The notes beneath the pieces were generated by a model. The model was not told where the DNA came from, made no database searches, and saw only the letters and a program-made list of their open reading frames with translations. Below are positions 11,158 through 24,110 of a DNA stretch of 64,000 nucleotides, one piece after another. The translations under genes and the position numbers were made by a program. The stretch is from Onthophagus taurus (taxonomy: Eukaryota > Arthropoda > Insecta > Coleoptera > Scarabaeidae): assembly GCF_036711975.1 (NCBI RefSeq), contig NC_091966.1:8625501-8689500 (forward strand), written 5' to 3'. How positions within the stretch are numbered: position 1 is the stretch's first letter; every line of letters begins with the position of its first letter.

Positions 11158-14100
11158 TTTAAGAACGGTTAAAAACTATTATCTAAAAGAGAAATTTTAT
11201 TTACACTTGAATGAGAACAACCTTGAAAATAGAAAAACGATCTTGTGAATCATAATAGTGTTACTATTATTCTAAATACAATGATAAACGTGATTCATGC
11301 AACATTATAAGATTTAATGATTAGTGTTTTCTTGGAAAGCATGTCTCATCACCTTTGACACAAAAATTGATATCGCTCTATGTTATTTAAAGTTCACACG
11401 TTTACCGTTAATGTAAAAGAAGAGAAACGATGTTAAAGGAATTAAATTTCATTGACACACTATGTATGCTGTATCATCCAAAAACAATCGATATTTAATA
11501 TGAGAGTGTCCTTTCATTACGACCTAATTTATGAATCGTTTTACTCACCGTTTATTATGTGGATAGTGTAAGGAGTAACTGGTTGCAAAAGTTCGTTGTA
11601 CTTTTAGCAAAGGAAACACCCAAACTGGACAGCGGGACACCGTATTTCTACAGAGTAATTTTCCCCCACTTTTCCGGAGAGGTCACGAGTTGGAACAGTA
11701 CTTTTAAGATGGATGTGAATTAAAATCGATACAATTTAATTAATTAAAAATTAAGTAATTATATGGATGGAGATGCAAATTTTTCACCAATTTCGGAGGC
11801 ACCTAACACATTGCAAAAGAAAAATGTGGTTATTAAATGATTTAGATATATTTTTAGTGTAGTAAAAATTTAAACCTCTACTATTTTGGGTAAATTATTT
11901 TCACTATCGTATAATAATTTGCCTTGAACTTTAAAATCTGATTTTTCTTGTTTACATTTTAAAATCAATAACAAATAAAAGTACAAAAATAATTGAAAAT
12001 AATGTGTGTGTAGACAACCAATTTAACATAAAATTGAAATGTACAGAATATTCCAGAATTGAGATACGACCCCTATTTGAAAATAAATTAAGAATATTCC
12101 CGGAACTTTAATCGAATTTATTCCTTACTTTATGTACACAGTGTATAACAAATAAATCTAAAGACATCACTGATTGGCCTGCAACTTTCAATGCTCAAAA
12201 TCGCAATCAATAATTGATAACAATCAAGTCTGGGAAACATAGAAAGACCGAGAACAACATAGAATGAGAGGAATGAGACAGTGACGCATATTGTGGCAAG
12301 TCAAGAGAAGACTATGCAGCAGCTCAAGGATCTTGCTGGGGAAAGGAAATACTTTAGAAGCATATTTTAGATGGATCAAAAGTTAGAATAACTGCATCAC
12401 TAATAAATATCAAACCTTATGAACAATTTCAAACTGAAAACACCAACTATAGTTGAAAAAATGAGAGCAGCAGTGACTCGAAAATCATATTATTCTATTT
12501 AGAAATAAGTAGCAACATTCATACTGCTTGAATAAGCTGCTGATTAAACGGCAACTGTATGACAAGTATTTCACCAACCGTTTGATGTTGCCGCATCTGC
12601 TATTTACATTCAATTGATGGTATAATTGTTATCTTTAAAATTTTATTCAAAGCCAACATAAGAAGGACAACAGGATGTTCATCAGGAAGAAGTAATTTGA
12701 ATTTTAAAAGCGTTGAAGTATTTCGCACTTTAATTCATTGACGTAGACAATGACTAGTCTGGTGAGTTAAGAGTGATTACCCAGAGCATAGGGTGCCACA
12801 TAGGGTGCATAAATTCGATTTCGTATGTTCAAACGAATTTTTGAGCGGTACGGTAGATATAGTGGTTCCTCAGGTTTAGTCCTAAATCGCACTTTGACAT
12901 TTCCTCGGCCCACCAAGAACGGAAACTCTCTACCTTTGACCACGTTAATTGTCCTCACCTCCTGTCATTAGGGATTACCTAAACTTTCTGACTTGCCACG
13001 GTGGGCTCAGTGTGTTTAGGGCTTTTTATAAGCCATGCTGAGTTTAGGTTATTCCACCATTCTATGATCATTTGGCAGTCCTTTAAATTGGCAGTTCTGT
13101 TAGTAATTTTGTTGTCTATCATTCTATATTGTAAATTTCTCTATCATGAAACACCCAATCATGGATGGTCCCTGAGGTAACAATTCTAGCCAATTTAAGG
13201 ATGATGACGGATAAGCATAAAGGAGAATAAAAAGAAAAATGAAAATTGAATGGATTTTTGAATATTTTTTATTTGTTTGAGTAGCTATGCCCCAGCACCC
13301 TTCCCACTTCAACACAATCTGCCGTATATATTTCACATATTATTACCATATAGTTCTATAGTTTCGGTGTTTCCACAGTTGCAAAATTATTACTCGAGGA
13401 GGTGCCTATTCAAATAACTTTGCTTAATCAGGTAGGTTCTCTGACATTCACCTTCCAAACCGATAAGTAGCTCAATCATTTTCCCTACGATTCCTTAAGT
13501 TTTGCCATAAGTTAAAGATTTCTAAATAGTTTTTGCAAATACCAATGATTCCGCTCGCACGATATTTTGACATAAAAATACTTTTTATTGCAACATAAAA
13601 TACTGTCTTAATCGAAATATATAATAAACCAGAAACCAATAAACGCAGCAAGTATTTCAAAGTTGTTTCATGAAACCTAATTACAGATAGAAACTTTACA
13701 ACTTATTCCTAAGATGATATTATGTTTCTATATCTAAAAGTAGGTTCACTTGGACTATACTATTGCTTTTCATGTTATTGCGTAATGTTTTGGGTAGATA
13801 TTAATAGATCATTAAAAAATTCAACTGAGATACAACTTTCATCAACAATTTGAAAGCTGTAGACTTTTGGAAAAATATCTGCTAAAGTGTAAACGGAGAT
13901 TTGAAAGTATTTGACCCACAACTGAGGCTATAACAGAGTATATTTGTAGAAAACCTTTACTCTGGGAAGAAAACATTTGACGACTTGTGTGTCTAAAACA
14001 AACACTTAAAATAAAATGCGTTTTCAACTTGTAACTATATTGTGTAACCGATAATCAAGTCATTAAACCGCTTTAGTTAAATTGTGACATTATCATTTAT

Positions 14101-14235
14101 GTTTTCTCACTAGCTTTTTTATAATGTACTCTAAAATTACAGTTTTACAACAATTTGGAGAAGATAAATTGGAGAATTTCCCGAAAAACAAGTCGATTTA
14201 AAGAAATGTTATCCTCACTTCACTCACATTTTCTT
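11158..14235. other. Intergenic region, no supported gene
   Basis: AT-rich sequence upstream of AnxB10. It should contain that gene's promoter. Minus-strand sequence at 12767-12958 is open for 63 codons but resembles nothing I know. No TIRs or RNA genes were recognised. Confidence 0.45.
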
Positions 14236-14239
14236 CTTT

Positions 14240-15435
14240 TTATTGGAGATCTGTCGATCTGTTAATTCTGAGGTCGTTGCTTTTAAACCATTTCCTGAGA
14301 TGTCGATTTCCATCTGTCACGCTATCTCTTTGTGGGACTCTCAGGTCGTCATGAACCGGGGGGTTATTTATAAACCCATTTTTTGGAAGTCTATCCTCGT
14401 TCATACGCCTCACGTGATTATGCCATTGTCTTTTCCGCTGTCTTCCCCATCTCACTATGTTTAGAATGTTGCATTGATCTCTAATATCCGAATTTCTCAC
14501 TCTGTCCATTCTCGTTTCCTTGCAATTGATCTTAGTTTATCTCGGCCGGTCGTAGCATGCTCTTAGTTTTGTTTGTTTCTGCCCTCACTTCTATTCCGTT
14601 TGTCATTATCGGTCTATTCGCATATACGGGTTCGACCAGATTGTCCTGATATTGCGGATGCTTTATTAATTGGACTTCACAAGTCTTTCACTGGATCATG
14701 ACTGCTAGATACATATGTATACGGCTAAATAGTTAAATTGTATAACTTGTTCTATTGACTTATCATCGATTACGAGTTTACATCTGATCGGCTCTTTTGC
14801 AGTAGTCATGGACTTAGTTTTATCAACGAAGTTAGCCATATTAAACTTACAGTTTACTTGAAAGAAGTAGTCGTAGGTCGTCTTCTGTTCCTGAGACTAT
14901 TTCTGCATTATCCGCGTAGCACACCATACTAACTCTCTTGGTGCCCATCATATACCCCACATTTAAGGATATGTTACTTCCTCTATGATTTTATCCATCA
15001 GGAGATTAAACGAAAAGGGGCTAAGACTGTCTAATTCCTCCCGGGGTGTCAATAGCATCCGTTACTAGATTCCCTGCCCTTACTTTAGTTGTGTTATTCG
15101 TATTCAACTTATGTATTATCTTTACTATGTTGGCTGGCGCATTCTTTTCTTTTAAGATATTTAAGGTCAAATGGACCTTTTCGAAAGCTTTCGTAAGATC
15201 TACGAAGCAGATGAACGCATGTTCGTCAAATTCGATGGATTTTTCTTTTATCTGTTTGATTATGAATACTGCATCGGTTACAGATAGACATTTTCTGAAA
15301 CGTTCTTGTTCTTCAGCATTAGTTATTTGGTTTTCAACGTTTTCCTTAACAATGTTTGTGAATACTTTCATGAAAGTGTTTAGCAATGATATTCCTCTGT
15401 AATTTTCCGGACGCATCTTTTGTCCTTTCTTAAAT
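14240..15435 (-). pseudogene. LINE reverse transcriptase fragment
   Basis: The minus strand encodes an RT palm: the KKGQKMRPENYRGISLLN block at the 5' side, then FICFVDLTKAFEKVH (first catalytic Asp in the VDLTKAF motif), then TPGGIRQ near 15020. Further on, broken frames give MDRVRNSDIRDQCNI and WGRQRKRQWHNHVRRM near 14510-14400, a usual LINE C-terminus. The copy is truncated at KKGQ, where an AT-rich (AATAAT)n stretch begins at 15433. Stops and frame changes make it non-functional. Confidence 0.75.
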
Positions 15436-15559
15436 AATAAATAATAATAATAAACAGCCTTTATTTCCAGAGTAAAGAGAACAAAACAATAATAATACTC
15501 ACTATAATGCAAAATAAAGAAGTTCGTGAAGAAATAGTTCACCCACGCTAGTTCCACAG

Positions 15560-16170
15560 AAGTAGAGGTAAAAAACAGCCTTAAAATCTACACTGCTGGT
15601 TCAAGTAGACGGGAAGGAGCTGGAACCGGAGATTTCTCGTACGATCTCCGACTCCACGTATCTGAACCTCTAGGTAAAAGTACCACCGTCATACAGGCGG
15701 AGTTATTGGCCATACAACTTACCACTGACGTTATTGTCAGATCCAACTTAGTAGGTAAGACTTTTACAATTTACACTGACAGTAGATAAGTTATTTTAGC
15801 CCTGAGTAGAATAACAATTACCTCGGGACTTGTTATGGGCTATCACCTGACATTGGGGAAGGCCGCAGTGAATAACTAAACTAACAAGTATCTTTATAAC
15901 CTTAAGCTTGCTATTAGTCCTCTGTGTGAAGAGAGCGAGGAGACGGTTCGACACATCTTGTGTGAATGCGCGAGAGAAGAATGGCCGACCACAGATGGCA
16001 TCACGAACACACCTCTGAGCTGTATCCTAGCCTACGGAAATTCCTTGGGCTGGTTGATGTAGCTGGAGAGAGTGCAGGAGGAATTACAAGGGGCCAGTTG
16101 GGGCCTAGGTGCTGTATGCGGAAGCAAACCTTCCCCTTTCCTACATACATAGATACATATGTATGTATTG
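15560..16170 (+). pseudogene. LINE RNase H domain and C-terminal zinc-knuckle fragment
   Basis: Plus-strand reading gives LKIYTAGSSRREGAG (the RNase H start, where DGS is usual), VIQAELLAIQL and TIYTDS. After internal loss, it gives SPLCEESEETVRHILCECA near 15912-15970, the C-x2-C/H-x4-C tail of Jockey/R1/I-type LINEs. Stops break the frame. It lies head to head with the next fragment; the junction is in a CATACATA-like stretch near 16140-16170. Confidence 0.7.
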
Positions 16171-16184
16171 AAATAATAAAGTTT

Positions 16185-16441
16185 TTAAATTGGTAGGAAA
16201 TAACTTTTTCCAGTACTTTGCTCAAGGTAGGAAGAATAGAAATCGGTCGCAGATGCTTAAAGTCAGTAGGTTTTTCGATTTTCGGTATTGGGATGACCAC
16301 AGCAGACTTCCACTGAGAGGGGAAATGTGACTCAATTATGCAGCGGTTTATGATATAAACAAATATTGTTAAATATTGGAATGGTGATCTGTTATGCCAT
16401 TCATCTGGTACTTTTGAGTCATAAAGAATCTTGGTCAACAT
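16185..16441 (-). pseudogene. LINE RT N-terminal fragment (Jockey-like)
   Basis: The minus strand is open and reads PDEWHNRSPFQYLTIF, then CIIESHFPSQWKSAVVIPIP, then DFKHLRPISILPTLSKVLEK, the conserved start of Jockey-type RT. It stops abruptly at the junction near 16185. No stop interrupts this part, so it is younger or less decayed than its neighbours. Confidence 0.75.
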
Positions 16442-16705
16442 TTTTGATTATGTTGATCAATGGATATGTTATCAGTTCCACACGACTTTTTGTACTTTAA
16501 TTTTGTCACGTTTGTATAATTTCTATCCACTCAAAACCGATATATCCTTAATTTTCTTACAAAATATCATTACAAATTTGGAAAAATTTCCTATTTAAAG
16601 CAATAGATGGCGCTTGCAAACGTCATCAAAACGTTTTAATGGACGCATAACATAACCTCAAATATTTAAGAAAAGTAAATATTAAAGGAAAATCTCTTTC
16701 TAAAA

Positions 16706-18435
16706 ATGGAAGAACCTGAAGCAAAGAAATTAAAGCTTGAAGGTAAGCTAAATAAATTTATCTTTGTTTTAATATTACACATTTTTCTTAATTTGTTTAG
16801 TTAAAGAAGAGGAATTAGTTGAAACAAAAGGTAACCTAAAAATTTTTACTTATAATTTATTTTACACGTTTTTAAATTTATAGCAAGTATTCAATTATGC
16901 CCTTATCTGGATACAATCAACAGACAATACCTTGACTTTGATTTTGAAAAGCTTTGTTCTGTTTCATTGACCAGAATCAACGTGTACGCTTGTTTGGTTT
17001 GTGGAAAATATTTTCAGGGTCGAGGTACAAATACCCATGCTTACACTCACTCTGTAGCAGAGGGACATCATGTGTATTTAAATTTACATACACTAAAATT
17101 TTATTGTTTACCGGATAATTATGAAATAATTGGTAAATAATTTTAATTAGTGTTATTTTACACCATTAATACAAAAATTGCTTTACTTTTCATAGATTCA
17201 TCATTGGATGATATTAAATATGTTTTAAATCCAACCTTTACCCAAGATCAAATTGAAAGGTTAGATAAAAGCATGAAATTATCAAGGGCGATCGATGGAT
17301 CAATGTATATGCCTGGAATTGTTGGATTAAACAACATTAAAGCTAATGATTATTGTAATGTTGTTTTGCAAGTAATTTAATTTACATTTATTTTGTTTTA
17401 TTTCTTACAAAGATTTTTTTTTAGTCTTTAAGCCATGTAATTCGATTACGCGATTATTTTTTGAGAGAACAAAACTACAGCAAAATAAAAAGACCCCCTG
17501 GTGATTCAGCTTTCTTATTGGTACAAAGATTCGGTGAATTAATGCGAAAATTATGGAACCCTCGCAATTTTAAAGCTCACGTATCTCCGCACGAAATGTT
17601 ACAAGCAGTTGTATTATGGAGTAGAAAAAAATTTCAATTTACACAACAAGGCGATCCAATCGATTTTTTATCTTGGTTTTTAAACGCTTTACATCGAGCT
17701 TTAAATGGTTCAAAGAAAAAAGATAGTTCGATAATATACAAGTGCTTTTTGGGTTCGATGAAAATTTATAGTAGAAAAATTCCCCCAACTGATTTGGATG
17801 ATAAACAAAAAAGGGCTCTTATGGCTACTGCTGAGTATCAAGAAGAAATTTCTGAATCGCCTTTTTTATATTTGACGTGTGATTTACCTCCACCTCCTTT
17901 ATTCATTGACGAATTTCGTGAAAATATTATTCCTCAAGTTAATCTTTACCAGCTTTTAACTAAATTTAATGGTCAGACTGAAAAGGAATATAAAACATAC
18001 AAGGAAAATTTTATGAAGAAATTTGAAATCACGAAAATGCCGCCTTATTTAATTTTGTATATTAAGAGGTTTACCAAAAATACCTTCTTCATTGAAAAAA
18101 ATCCTACCATAGTGAATTTTCCAGTAAAGTGAGTTTTTAATTTTAGTCAAACTTAAAATCAATTTTAAATGATAACATTTTTTTATAGGAATATTGATTT
18201 TGGAGAATTATTAAGCCCTGAAGTTAAAAAGCAACACAAAAACACTATTTATGATCTTATAGCGAATATAGTTCATGATGGTGAACCTGGAAAAGGAACT
18301 TACCGTGTACATATTTTACAAAAATCTACCGGGAAATGGTATGAGATGCAAGATTTGCACGTTTCTGATATCTTACCTCAAATGATTACTTTAACTGAGG
18401 CTTATATTCAAATATATGAAGTGAAGACTCAATGA
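16706..18435 (+). CDS. USP39: USP39/Sad1 spliceosome factor (inactive ubiquitin protease), 6 exons
   Basis: Component needed for U4/U6.U5 tri-snRNP function in nuclear splicing. Exons: 16706-16742, 16801-16830, 16884-17132, 17196-17371, 17425-18128, 18189-18435. They total 1443 nt (480 aa), in phase. A ubiquitin-like Zn finger with C28, C47, C59, C62 and several His residues is followed by a USP fold. Long blocks such as KRPPGDSAFLLVQRFGELM and KLWNPRNFKAHVSPHEMLQA match USP39 closely. At the Cys-box the sequence is GLNNIKANDYCNVVLQ, so Asp157 occupies the catalytic Cys position, and the His-box has no His (GTYRVHILQKS). Both are normal for USP39, a non-catalytic family member. The N-terminal tail is shorter than the human one (565 aa). 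No sign of decay. Confidence 0.95.
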
Positions 18436-18945
18436 AATTTTAAATAAATTTATCGAATTATAGTTAGTTTTAATTAGACTTTAATTCTTTTACTTTCTTA
18501 CATCTACAAATTATTAGGAAAAAAGTATTTTAAGTGTAAACATAATTCAAAATGCAATTTGATACAAATTTTGAGCTTATCTGTCAACTAGAAAAGGCAT
18601 TTTATATGAAAGCATATCTATAATAGGTTTTGTGGAAGGAATTGGATGATGAAATTAAGTAGCCCTTATTATTGGAAGTCTTAAGTAGTATTTCTCTAAA
18701 TTATCTAAAAATAAAGTCTCTTAAGAATCGGTGTGATTTCTTTAAGTATGATGAATATTTAACTTTATCATAATCCAACGTAACTGGCTTTATTACAAGA
18801 CTATTTTTTAAAAATATTTATATCTTACCCAAACGTCTTTCAAAAAATCGATAAAATATGTAAAAATAGAAAGATTAGTAACTTTTTCAGATCCTAATAT
18901 TGTTTAATTTTTGTAATAATTAATATTAAAATTCAAAATCCCCTC

Positions 18946-19123
18946 TATAAAAGCTTTGGTGACGTTTACGAAGTTTTCGCGAAGATCAAGAAGACACAAA
19001 CGTGCATCGTTCGGATCTCTTCTTCTAGCGCATAAGATTCTGGTTGCATCTCGCTCACGCACCTTTTATTGATTTTTATTTCAACCAACCACGTGCTAAA
19101 CGACGCACAGTGGTCCACAAGCG
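18946..19123 (+). promoter_or_regulatory. Candidate TATA promoter and non-coding first exon
   Basis: TATAAAAG at 18946-18953 stands out in this AT-rich DNA because it is followed by about 150 bp of mixed-composition sequence. That ends in a splice-donor-like GCG/GTAAAT at 19123/19124. If transcription starts about 30 bp after the TATA box, the exon would be roughly 18976-19123. No ATG-led coding frame is evident, so it would be a 5' UTR exon. The downstream gene is unknown. Evidence is sequence pattern only. Confidence 0.3.
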
Positions 19124-19869
19124 GTAAATGTGAACGAAAATCAAATTTTCGAAATTTTTCTTTTCGTTTTTTTTTTACATGTTACATGTACTTTAAGTCC
19201 TAATAGACTGAGAGGTGAAAGGAATAAAGTCTTATGTACTTTCTAGTGCCAACTGTACGCAATAAAACAGTACTACAATTCTTGTGTATTAAATATCATA
19301 AAATGCTACAACTTTAGATGAAGAAAATATATTGTGTTCCACTTTTTCAAGACAATGCGTTGTTGCTATCTTGAACAGTATAGAAAGGTCTTCATTTGGC
19401 ACTTTTCTAATTTTTAAAATATTTTTGCAGAAATACGTAATAAGCACTTCTTTTAAAGCTAATTAACACCTACTTGAAGTTACAACCAAATGTTTTAACA
19501 TATATATCTCGCAGAAGACGCAAGAAGAACTTTTGTCGCTAGAATATTCTTATTGTTTGAGATGTGCTCTATATAACATGATAACCACATCTTGCTTTAA
19601 CTTGCTCCTTACCAAGATATTAGCGATCAAAGATGATCAGTGCCTGAGTGTGTTATTTGACTGTTTTCATATAAAATGCTTATATTCTTTTTCTTAAAAG
19701 ATAAATCTCGTATATTTGGTGTAAACCCGCATAACAATAATAGAATACCAGACTTAAAGTTTCAGGCATATTTAACAACCGGAAGTGGTTGTTAGATACA
19801 GTGCGGCAAAAAACTGGAACACTTGAAATATCTGCTTTCTTTATAAGTACGAAGGTTTTCACGGCCGGA
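19124..19869. other. AT-rich gap
   Basis: Nothing recognised. If the preceding first exon is real, this is intron sequence. Confidence 0.4.
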
Positions 19870-20050
19870 GTTAAATGAACTAAAATTAGAACTAAAACTA
19901 GTACTAACTCTTAACTAACTAAACTGGTTCGAAGTGTTTCTGAAGAAGGTTGCAACATGGCATCCGAAACGTCAAACCTTTTCTTAGAAGACGCACGACA
20001 AAACCCGAAAGTTTCTAGTGTTAGTTGATGAACGGTAGAGCTAGAAGGTT
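19870..20050. repeat. Stray CTAGTGTTAG-type repeat fragment
   Basis: AACTAAAATTAGAACTAAAA and neighbouring AAACCCGAAAGTTTCTAGTG belong to the same low-complexity family as the interiors of the pogo-like MITEs at 43 and 61 kb. No TIRs are visible here. Confidence 0.5.
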
Positions 20051-20139
20051 TTAAGTTTGATTTGTCTGTTCTCCATGCATACATTGGGTTTTTTGTGTGT
20101 CTGCTTCACATTTCATATAGATTAAAAATTAGAACTTGC

Positions 20140-20740
20140 AAGGTGACTGGTTCATACGTACTTTTACTAAATTATCATCAGAGATTTCATTAAACAGTGG
20201 GTACAATATTAATTGCAATGAATTTGATAAATACTGTTTCAAAACTGCCGAAAAGTACGTCCATTTTATGGTTGGTACTATATGCCAACCAGCGTTCATA
20301 AAATTTTGATATATGGATCTGCAGTCATTAAAGAACCTCTACTACCTATTGGAGAGTTGTTGGAAGAAGCGCAAGAAGCTAATAACAAAAAAATCTGAAA
20401 ATTTAGAGAGAGCCACACAAGGAAATGTAGTAGACTGGATACGAATGAAGATCTATTTAAAAGACTGCTACTCAGCTCAGATCCATTTATAAGTAATTTT
20501 CAACAGCACATTTCTAGAAAACATAAAAAGATGAGTATGGAGACTAAAAGATTACTTATAATAGACAATGTAGAAGACCAGGAAGAAGAAAAAGATCGCG
20601 AAGAAGAAGATGAATATGACGAAGAACAAGAATCAGAACAAGAGCTATATAAGGCAGGATGCAACGAAGATGAAGATGACGAAGAATGGTCTGAAACAGA
20701 ACAAGAAGAAACACACATTGTTAAGCAACGTAGATAATTT
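20140..20740 (+). pseudogene. Transposon-type gene remnant of unknown family
   Basis: Plus-strand pieces in changing frames resemble a protein common in insect mobile DNA. Near 20300-20400 a KFLIYG-like segment precedes KEPLLPIGELLEEAQEANNK. Next comes LFKRLLLSSDPFIS near 20455-20500. An acid-rich, low-complexity tail is open from about 20531 to a stop at 20737 (EEEKDREEEDEYDEEQES). I know the pattern from insect genomes but not the transposon superfamily. Several frameshifts indicate a pseudogene. Confidence 0.5.
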
Positions 20741-22005
20741 ATAGAGAATTAAATTCTCTTTCTGATAGGCTAAAAAAGCATGGTGCGTTCCATTTAAAAT
20801 TATCTACTTTCTCGCCATTGAAAATGGAGAAACAATAATTCAATTTTTGACCACCTCTATAAGATACTCCGATACAACAAATGACAATCTATTTGACAGC
20901 ATCTGAAAAATAATCGTACTAATTTAGACCTTTTTTGAATGAACGTTGGCTGAGATATGGGGTTTTAAAGAGCATGGTGAAATTTACCAAAAAAAGTTTA
21001 GAACCAAAATAACTCGAAAACGAAGAACGCTAGGTACCAATAACTTTTATCAAAGTTAACCTATTTTTTTACGTACAATTAAATGGTGTAATAAAAACTA
21101 TAGCATTCTATTTAAACTAACGAAGTTATGGTCTACTTCCGGTAGACCGGAAGTGGCAGCCATCTTGAAAATATTTTAGATTGAAAGTTCCGAATGAACA
21201 ACCCATGCTACCAAAATTTCAAAATTGTACGAATAGTAGAACCTGAAAAAGTTCTAACGAACCAGTTACGTGATACACTGTGTAGTTAAAGATTTATTTA
21301 TAGAAACCTTACATCGAAGTAAACTATATAACGAATTTAGTTTAAACAATTTTGTATTTAGCTATCCTTCACGATTTAATAGCGTTGTATAAAATTTTGT
21401 ATTTATCCAATTCTAAGGACCTAAATTATATGAAAAAAATAGAATGTGACCTCAAGTAAATTAGTACTTCCGGTTGCCATATTTGATCCAAAAGTTCACA
21501 AAGTCTTTAGCATATAGTCCTATAGCCACATACCAAGTTCCAAAAAATTATCTCAACCCAAACTGCGTTAAAATATTTTTGTTCGGGTTTTTTCGAATTT
21601 AGACCACTGTGCGACGGTGACGTTTCCAAAGTTTTTTCAAATTTTCATTATTTTTTTTTTGAAAAACTAAAGCCAAGTTTGAAAAATAAAAAATTATACA
21701 ACTTTTCAATTTTGCTAAACTATCGAATAAGCCAATAAAAAAAAAGTGTTACGGCTCCATTATTTCTATATCTTAATCAAATATAAAATCTTTAATATAA
21801 GGTAATAATTCTTTCAGGACCAAGCCGGATTTAGTAGTTGTACATCAAGGATCGGCACCGACTGCTATGTGTGTTTGTACGCTTCTGGTCCTATGGAACT
21901 CATTGAATATAGTAACAAAAACATGTCTCAAGTAACAACACAAGGAGATCTATCTAGAACAAATGAAAGCCACGAAGGGAAATGGGCAATCGAGATGCAA
22001 GATTC
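20741..22005. other. AT-rich repeat-like stretch, no gene
   Basis: No coding signal. Phrases such as GACCGGAAGTGGCAGCCATC at about 21147-21166 have the look of dispersed repeat DNA. There are no paired termini that I can support. Confidence 0.4.
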
Positions 22006-22009
22006 TTAA

Positions 22010-22600
22010 TATACGAACAATATCCAACAAGTCAACGCAAATCTTGGTATTCGCTGATAAGATAGATATTATAGGGAGAACACAAATGAAATAAAGAAGG
22101 CCTTTACAAGGCTGAGAGGATAGGCTTAAAGATAAAATTCACAAAGACCAAGTATATGGTGGGAAAGATTAGGGATGATAAGATAGAGACGGTTAATACT
22201 AGCTAGTTAATACTAGCTATGGGTTGAAAAGATGGACTTTAGTGAAGAAAGACTAAGGTGCTAAGGAAATTAAAAAGGAAAGTGCTTAGAAGAATACATG
22301 GCGCTGTTAATGATAACGGTGTCTGGTGTCAGCGTTACAATTTCGAATTGTATCTTTTATATTGTAAAACAGAGATAGTTAAATTTATGTTGAATTTCTG
22401 TTAGGCTGAGATGGATTGGTCATGTAGCCAAAGTGATACCACAAGAATTATCTTTGATCGACGATTTGTGGACGGCGACCTAAGAACGTTGGAGACCAGA
22501 AACGCGTATTGGACAAGTTTGGAAGGAACTGTTAAGACAGGCCAAGGTTTACAACGAGCTATAGAGGCAAGCAGGATGATGTAGATAATCCATGTATAGG
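22010..22600 (+). pseudogene. LINE RT C-terminal fragment
   Basis: In broken frames the plus strand gives a thumb/C-terminal block: RRIYGAVNDNG-like sequence near 22290, then LRWIGHVAKVIPQELS near 22405-22450, and a KTEIVKF-like motif just upstream. The RWIGHVAR-type motif is typical of LINE C-termini. Many stops and a short duplication (TTAATACTAGCTA twice at about 22193-22220). Confidence 0.6.
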
Positions 22601-23759
22601 CTTATTTCACACATATCGTTAAAAAAAGTGTTTGTGATAATCTGTCCAAAAAGAAAATTTTGGCGCCACATAACGAAAAAAACCATATAAACGCAATAGT
22701 ATGGTCCCGACACATGCGTCCCATATTGCGTGTAGATACGGCTTTAGTATATGAGGCATTCTAGACAAAAATTGAACGGGGGTGGTTATGTTTAGTAACT
22801 TAGAAGAGTAGGTTGAAAGTACAAATAGGGTCAAAACGTGCCCTATTATGAGTTAAACATATTCCCCAAATTTCATTTTCCTAGCGTTTATGGTTTTTGA
22901 GAAAAAAAAGTTAAACCAAAATTTTCGGCCATTTTTGGAGGGGTGTAGCTCCTTAGGGGAGCCGAACTCGCCCATGGTTCATATATCAAAGTACCCTTAA
23001 AATTCACTAAAGAATCACCTCTTGAAGTTTGTTGCAGTCATTCAGATACACCCTGTATATACGGTCTTGGTCCTTAAAGGGTTAATCATTTTCAAAGCCC
23101 TAAATAAGATCGAAGTGATTTAATAGCAGGTCAATTTTGACACATGTGTGTATGTACTTTGGTACTTAATTTTTAACAACTGCTAGTCTCCTTGATATTA
23201 TTTGTGGTATTCCCTGGTTGCACTTTAATTTTTATTGTGTTCATTCACTAAATAAAGAAAAGTTTCAAATAAAAGTTATTTATTTTGACAGGTAGATCAG
23301 CATAATTAACGAAATGTATTAAGTTTATGAGGCAAAATAATAATTCTATGCCTAAAATTCGTTCAACCTAAAACTGCTAAGCAGATACTAGTGTCTCAGC
23401 CGCAAGTCGGCCAATTTTCAGCAAAGAACATTTTTTCGTTGTATATGACTCCAAGCCATAGTGGTGTTCATATTTTCATGATTTTCCTGATCTCTAAGAA
23501 GATGGTCACTGCACCCGCAGCATCCCAGCCAATCATCGGTGTTTCGCCTCGGTACTGATTAAGCGGCTGTATTGGCGATACCTTTAATTGTGATTGGAAA
23601 AATTTTGAAAATTTGGGTTTGACTGGAATTAGGTCTTTTCAATAACAACCCCATCTAATCATTTTAATATTAAGTCTCTTTAGAGTTATGTTCAATTCAA
23701 GTTATCTCGATGCTACTCCAAATCTCTACACCAAACACTATACAGGGTATATTTTACTC
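22601..23759. other. Non-coding gap
   Basis: No gene. ACACCCTGTATA near 23048-23059 is a common terminus of Tc1/mariner-type MITEs, but I find no matching left end. Confidence 0.4.
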
Positions 23760-24110
23760 GGCCAAACTTCACCAGCGTGATGCAACAATATTATGAAAAA
23801 CATTCTTGTCTGGAAATACTTCCTTAAAAACTTATACTTAACAAGAACAAATTTCACATGGTTTACTTAGGATTTTGCTATGGTTAGACATTAGAATTGT
23901 CGAAGTTGTCAAGAATTCCGGGGTAATCCGAAACTACACAAAAACTATTACTGATTCGGTATCACAGTTCTTCTAAAGTATGAATCGGTGTAGAGTACAC
24001 AAGTTGTTTTAGGTGGCCCAATAAAAAGAAATCATAAGTCATGGAGTGTTTCCAACGAAACATCAAGTAAGATAGGTAGATTATTATCAAAGAATTGTCT
24101 GTAGTTTTGC

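Noticed and set aside
12767-12958. 63-codon minus-strand ORF
   Set aside because: Looks somewhat protein-like but matches no family that I know and has no supporting neighbours.
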